This document shows positions 5,671 through 6,282 of a stretch of 6,282 bases of DNA, one piece after another. How positions within the stretch are numbered: position 1 is the first letter of the stretch; the number at the start of each line of letters is the position of its first letter. Below the pieces are notes generated by a model. That model worked only from the letters and a program-made list of their open reading frames with translations. It was not told the origin of the DNA and searched no databases. This DNA comes from Pseudomonadales bacterium (GTDB lineage Bacteria; Pseudomonadota; Gammaproteobacteria; Pseudomonadales; DC-out160): contig JAESQG010000205.1 of NCBI GenBank assembly GCA_016765265.1, forward strand, positions 1 to 6,282, given 5' to 3'. The position numbers and the translations under genes are program-made.

Positions 5671-6156
5671 ATGGCTAAGCACGCGAATGTCACACAACCA
5701 GATGACCATGGATATCAGGTCCGAATTGTTCGGCAGGGAACGGAATACAGCCGGTATTTTTCTAAGAAAGTATGGGGTAGCGACCAAAAAGCATTGAATG
5801 CTGCTATTAATTGGCGCGACATGAAGCGCGCTTCACTACCCAAGAAAACTCCGTATATTAATGATCAACCCAAGAATAACTCCACCGGAGTCAACGGAAT
5901 CTCCAAAGTTATTCATCACGACAAACGTCGTGGCACTAAAACCCTTCGTTATCAAGTCTCTTACCGCACCGTGGATGGTCGTCAGTCCGTTAGAACCTTT
6001 CAGGTCGGTCGTATAGAAGACGTTTCTGCAGATCAGGATTTACACGCCTTTAGAACGGCCCTTTTGTTTAGGAAAGAATATGAGTTAGCCCGCTCTATTG
6101 GTGAAATCTTTGATAATGATCGGTTCGGTCATTGGAAGATGGAGCGTCTGTACTAG
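5671..6156 (+). CDS. AP2-like DNA-binding protein with two related halves
   Basis: The 161-residue protein is basic and has no membrane segment or signal peptide. Two segments share one pattern, three short strands then a helix. The first (14-54) opens GYQVRIVRQGTEYSRYFSKK and ends in an Ala-rich helix with AAINWRDMKRA. The second (about 73-138) begins with GVNGISKVIHHDKRRG, has YQVSYRTVDGRQSVRTFQVG and ends in a helix with HAFRTALLFRKEYE. The second half matches the AP2/ERF layout (G-x-x-G, wrapped strands, a FxVG turn, then an A/R-rich helix); the first resembles AP2 or the arm-binding domain of tyrosine integrases. A role in sequence-specific DNA binding is inferred. No nuclease or integrase catalytic domain is present, unlike homing endonucleases that carry AP2. 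The ATG is forced: the frame has a stop at 5608-5610 and no other start between. Its Shine-Dalgarno is weak. It stands alone, converging on a minus-strand gene 36 bases away. Confidence 0.75.
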   Translation: MAKHANVTQPDDHGYQVRIVRQGTEYSRYFSKKVWGSDQKALNAAINWRDMKRASLPKKTPYINDQPKNNSTGVNGISKVIHHDKRRGTKTLRYQVSYRTVDGRQSVRTFQVGRIEDVSADQDLHAFRTALLFRKEYELARSIGEIFDNDRFGHWKMERLY

Positions 6157-6192
6157 CAGCATTAGGTATTAGCTCTCGATTCAACTAAAGAT

Positions 6193-6282
6193 TCAAGCCC
6201 CTGGCTCCAGCATGGCATAACCCCAACGGGGCATTAGGGCTTGTTCTACCTCCAATTTATCCAAGATACGGGCAACTATAAA
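6193..6282 (-). CDS. C-terminal end of an unrecognised minus-strand gene (partial)
   Basis: Reading the minus strand from base 6282, one frame is open for 29 codons to a TGA at 6195-6193; the other two minus frames stop within the first eight codons. The peptide contains ARILDKLEVEQALMPRW and ends YAMLEPGA, with the amphipathic pattern of a real protein end. I do not recognise the family. It converges on the AP2-like gene with 36 bases between the stops and no clear shared terminator; GC-rich inverted repeats CTGG/CCAG and CCCC/GGGG lie within its coding sequence. Only the last part is in the window, so product and length remain open. Confidence 0.55.
   Translation of the reverse strand, partial: FIVARILDKLEVEQALMPRWGYAMLEPGA

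Noticed and set aside
5552..5797. Open plus-strand frame of 81 codons from a GTG, overlapping the AP2-like gene start
   Set aside because: It overlaps the better-supported AP2-like gene by 127 bases in another frame, has no good ribosome site and shows no family pattern; the last part is a shadow of the real gene.

Overview
This window looks like a piece of a gammaproteobacterial chromosome, probably from a marine or aquatic lineage of moderate GC content. The main evidence is gene order: an rlpA tail, dacA, ybeD, lipB and lipA lie on the same strand in the order known from Escherichia, Pseudomonas and their relatives. The protein motifs are also of gammaproteobacterial type. I cannot fix the genus from the sequence alone.

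Layout. Positions 1-299 hold the C-terminal SPOR domain of the septal lytic transglycosylase RlpA, preceded by a poly-threonine linker written in a hexanucleotide microsatellite. Positions 407-1576 encode DacA (PBP5-type D,D-carboxypeptidase), 1619-1885 YbeD (DUF493), 1990-2694 the octanoyltransferase LipB, and 2727-3752 lipoyl synthase LipA. A DedA-PAP2 fusion membrane protein (3736-5181) starts inside the end of lipA. About 490 bases of AT-rich intergenic DNA follow. Then comes a 161-residue protein with two AP2/integrase-arm-like halves (5671-6156). The C-terminal 29 codons of an unrecognised gene enter from the right on the opposite strand (6193-6282).

How the genes work together. RlpA and DacA trim septal and side-wall peptidoglycan in the periplasm. 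LipB and LipA are the two steps of endogenous lipoate assembly: octanoyl transfer from acyl carrier protein, then sulfur insertion. The DedA-PAP2 protein is predicted to handle lipid phosphates, possibly undecaprenyl or phosphatidyl species, at the inner membrane. Its overlap with lipA suggests it is co-transcribed with, and perhaps translationally coupled to, the lipoate genes.

The most unusual signals are non-coding. Two blocks of four degenerate 16-17 bp tandem repeats share a similar consensus: one sits immediately before the dacA start codon and the other runs across the ybeD stop codon towards lipB. The genes downstream of both blocks have poor Shine-Dalgarno sequences. The stand-alone AP2-like protein and the long leader before it are the other parts worth following. 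I see no CRISPR array, tRNA, rRNA, insertion sequence or defence system here.
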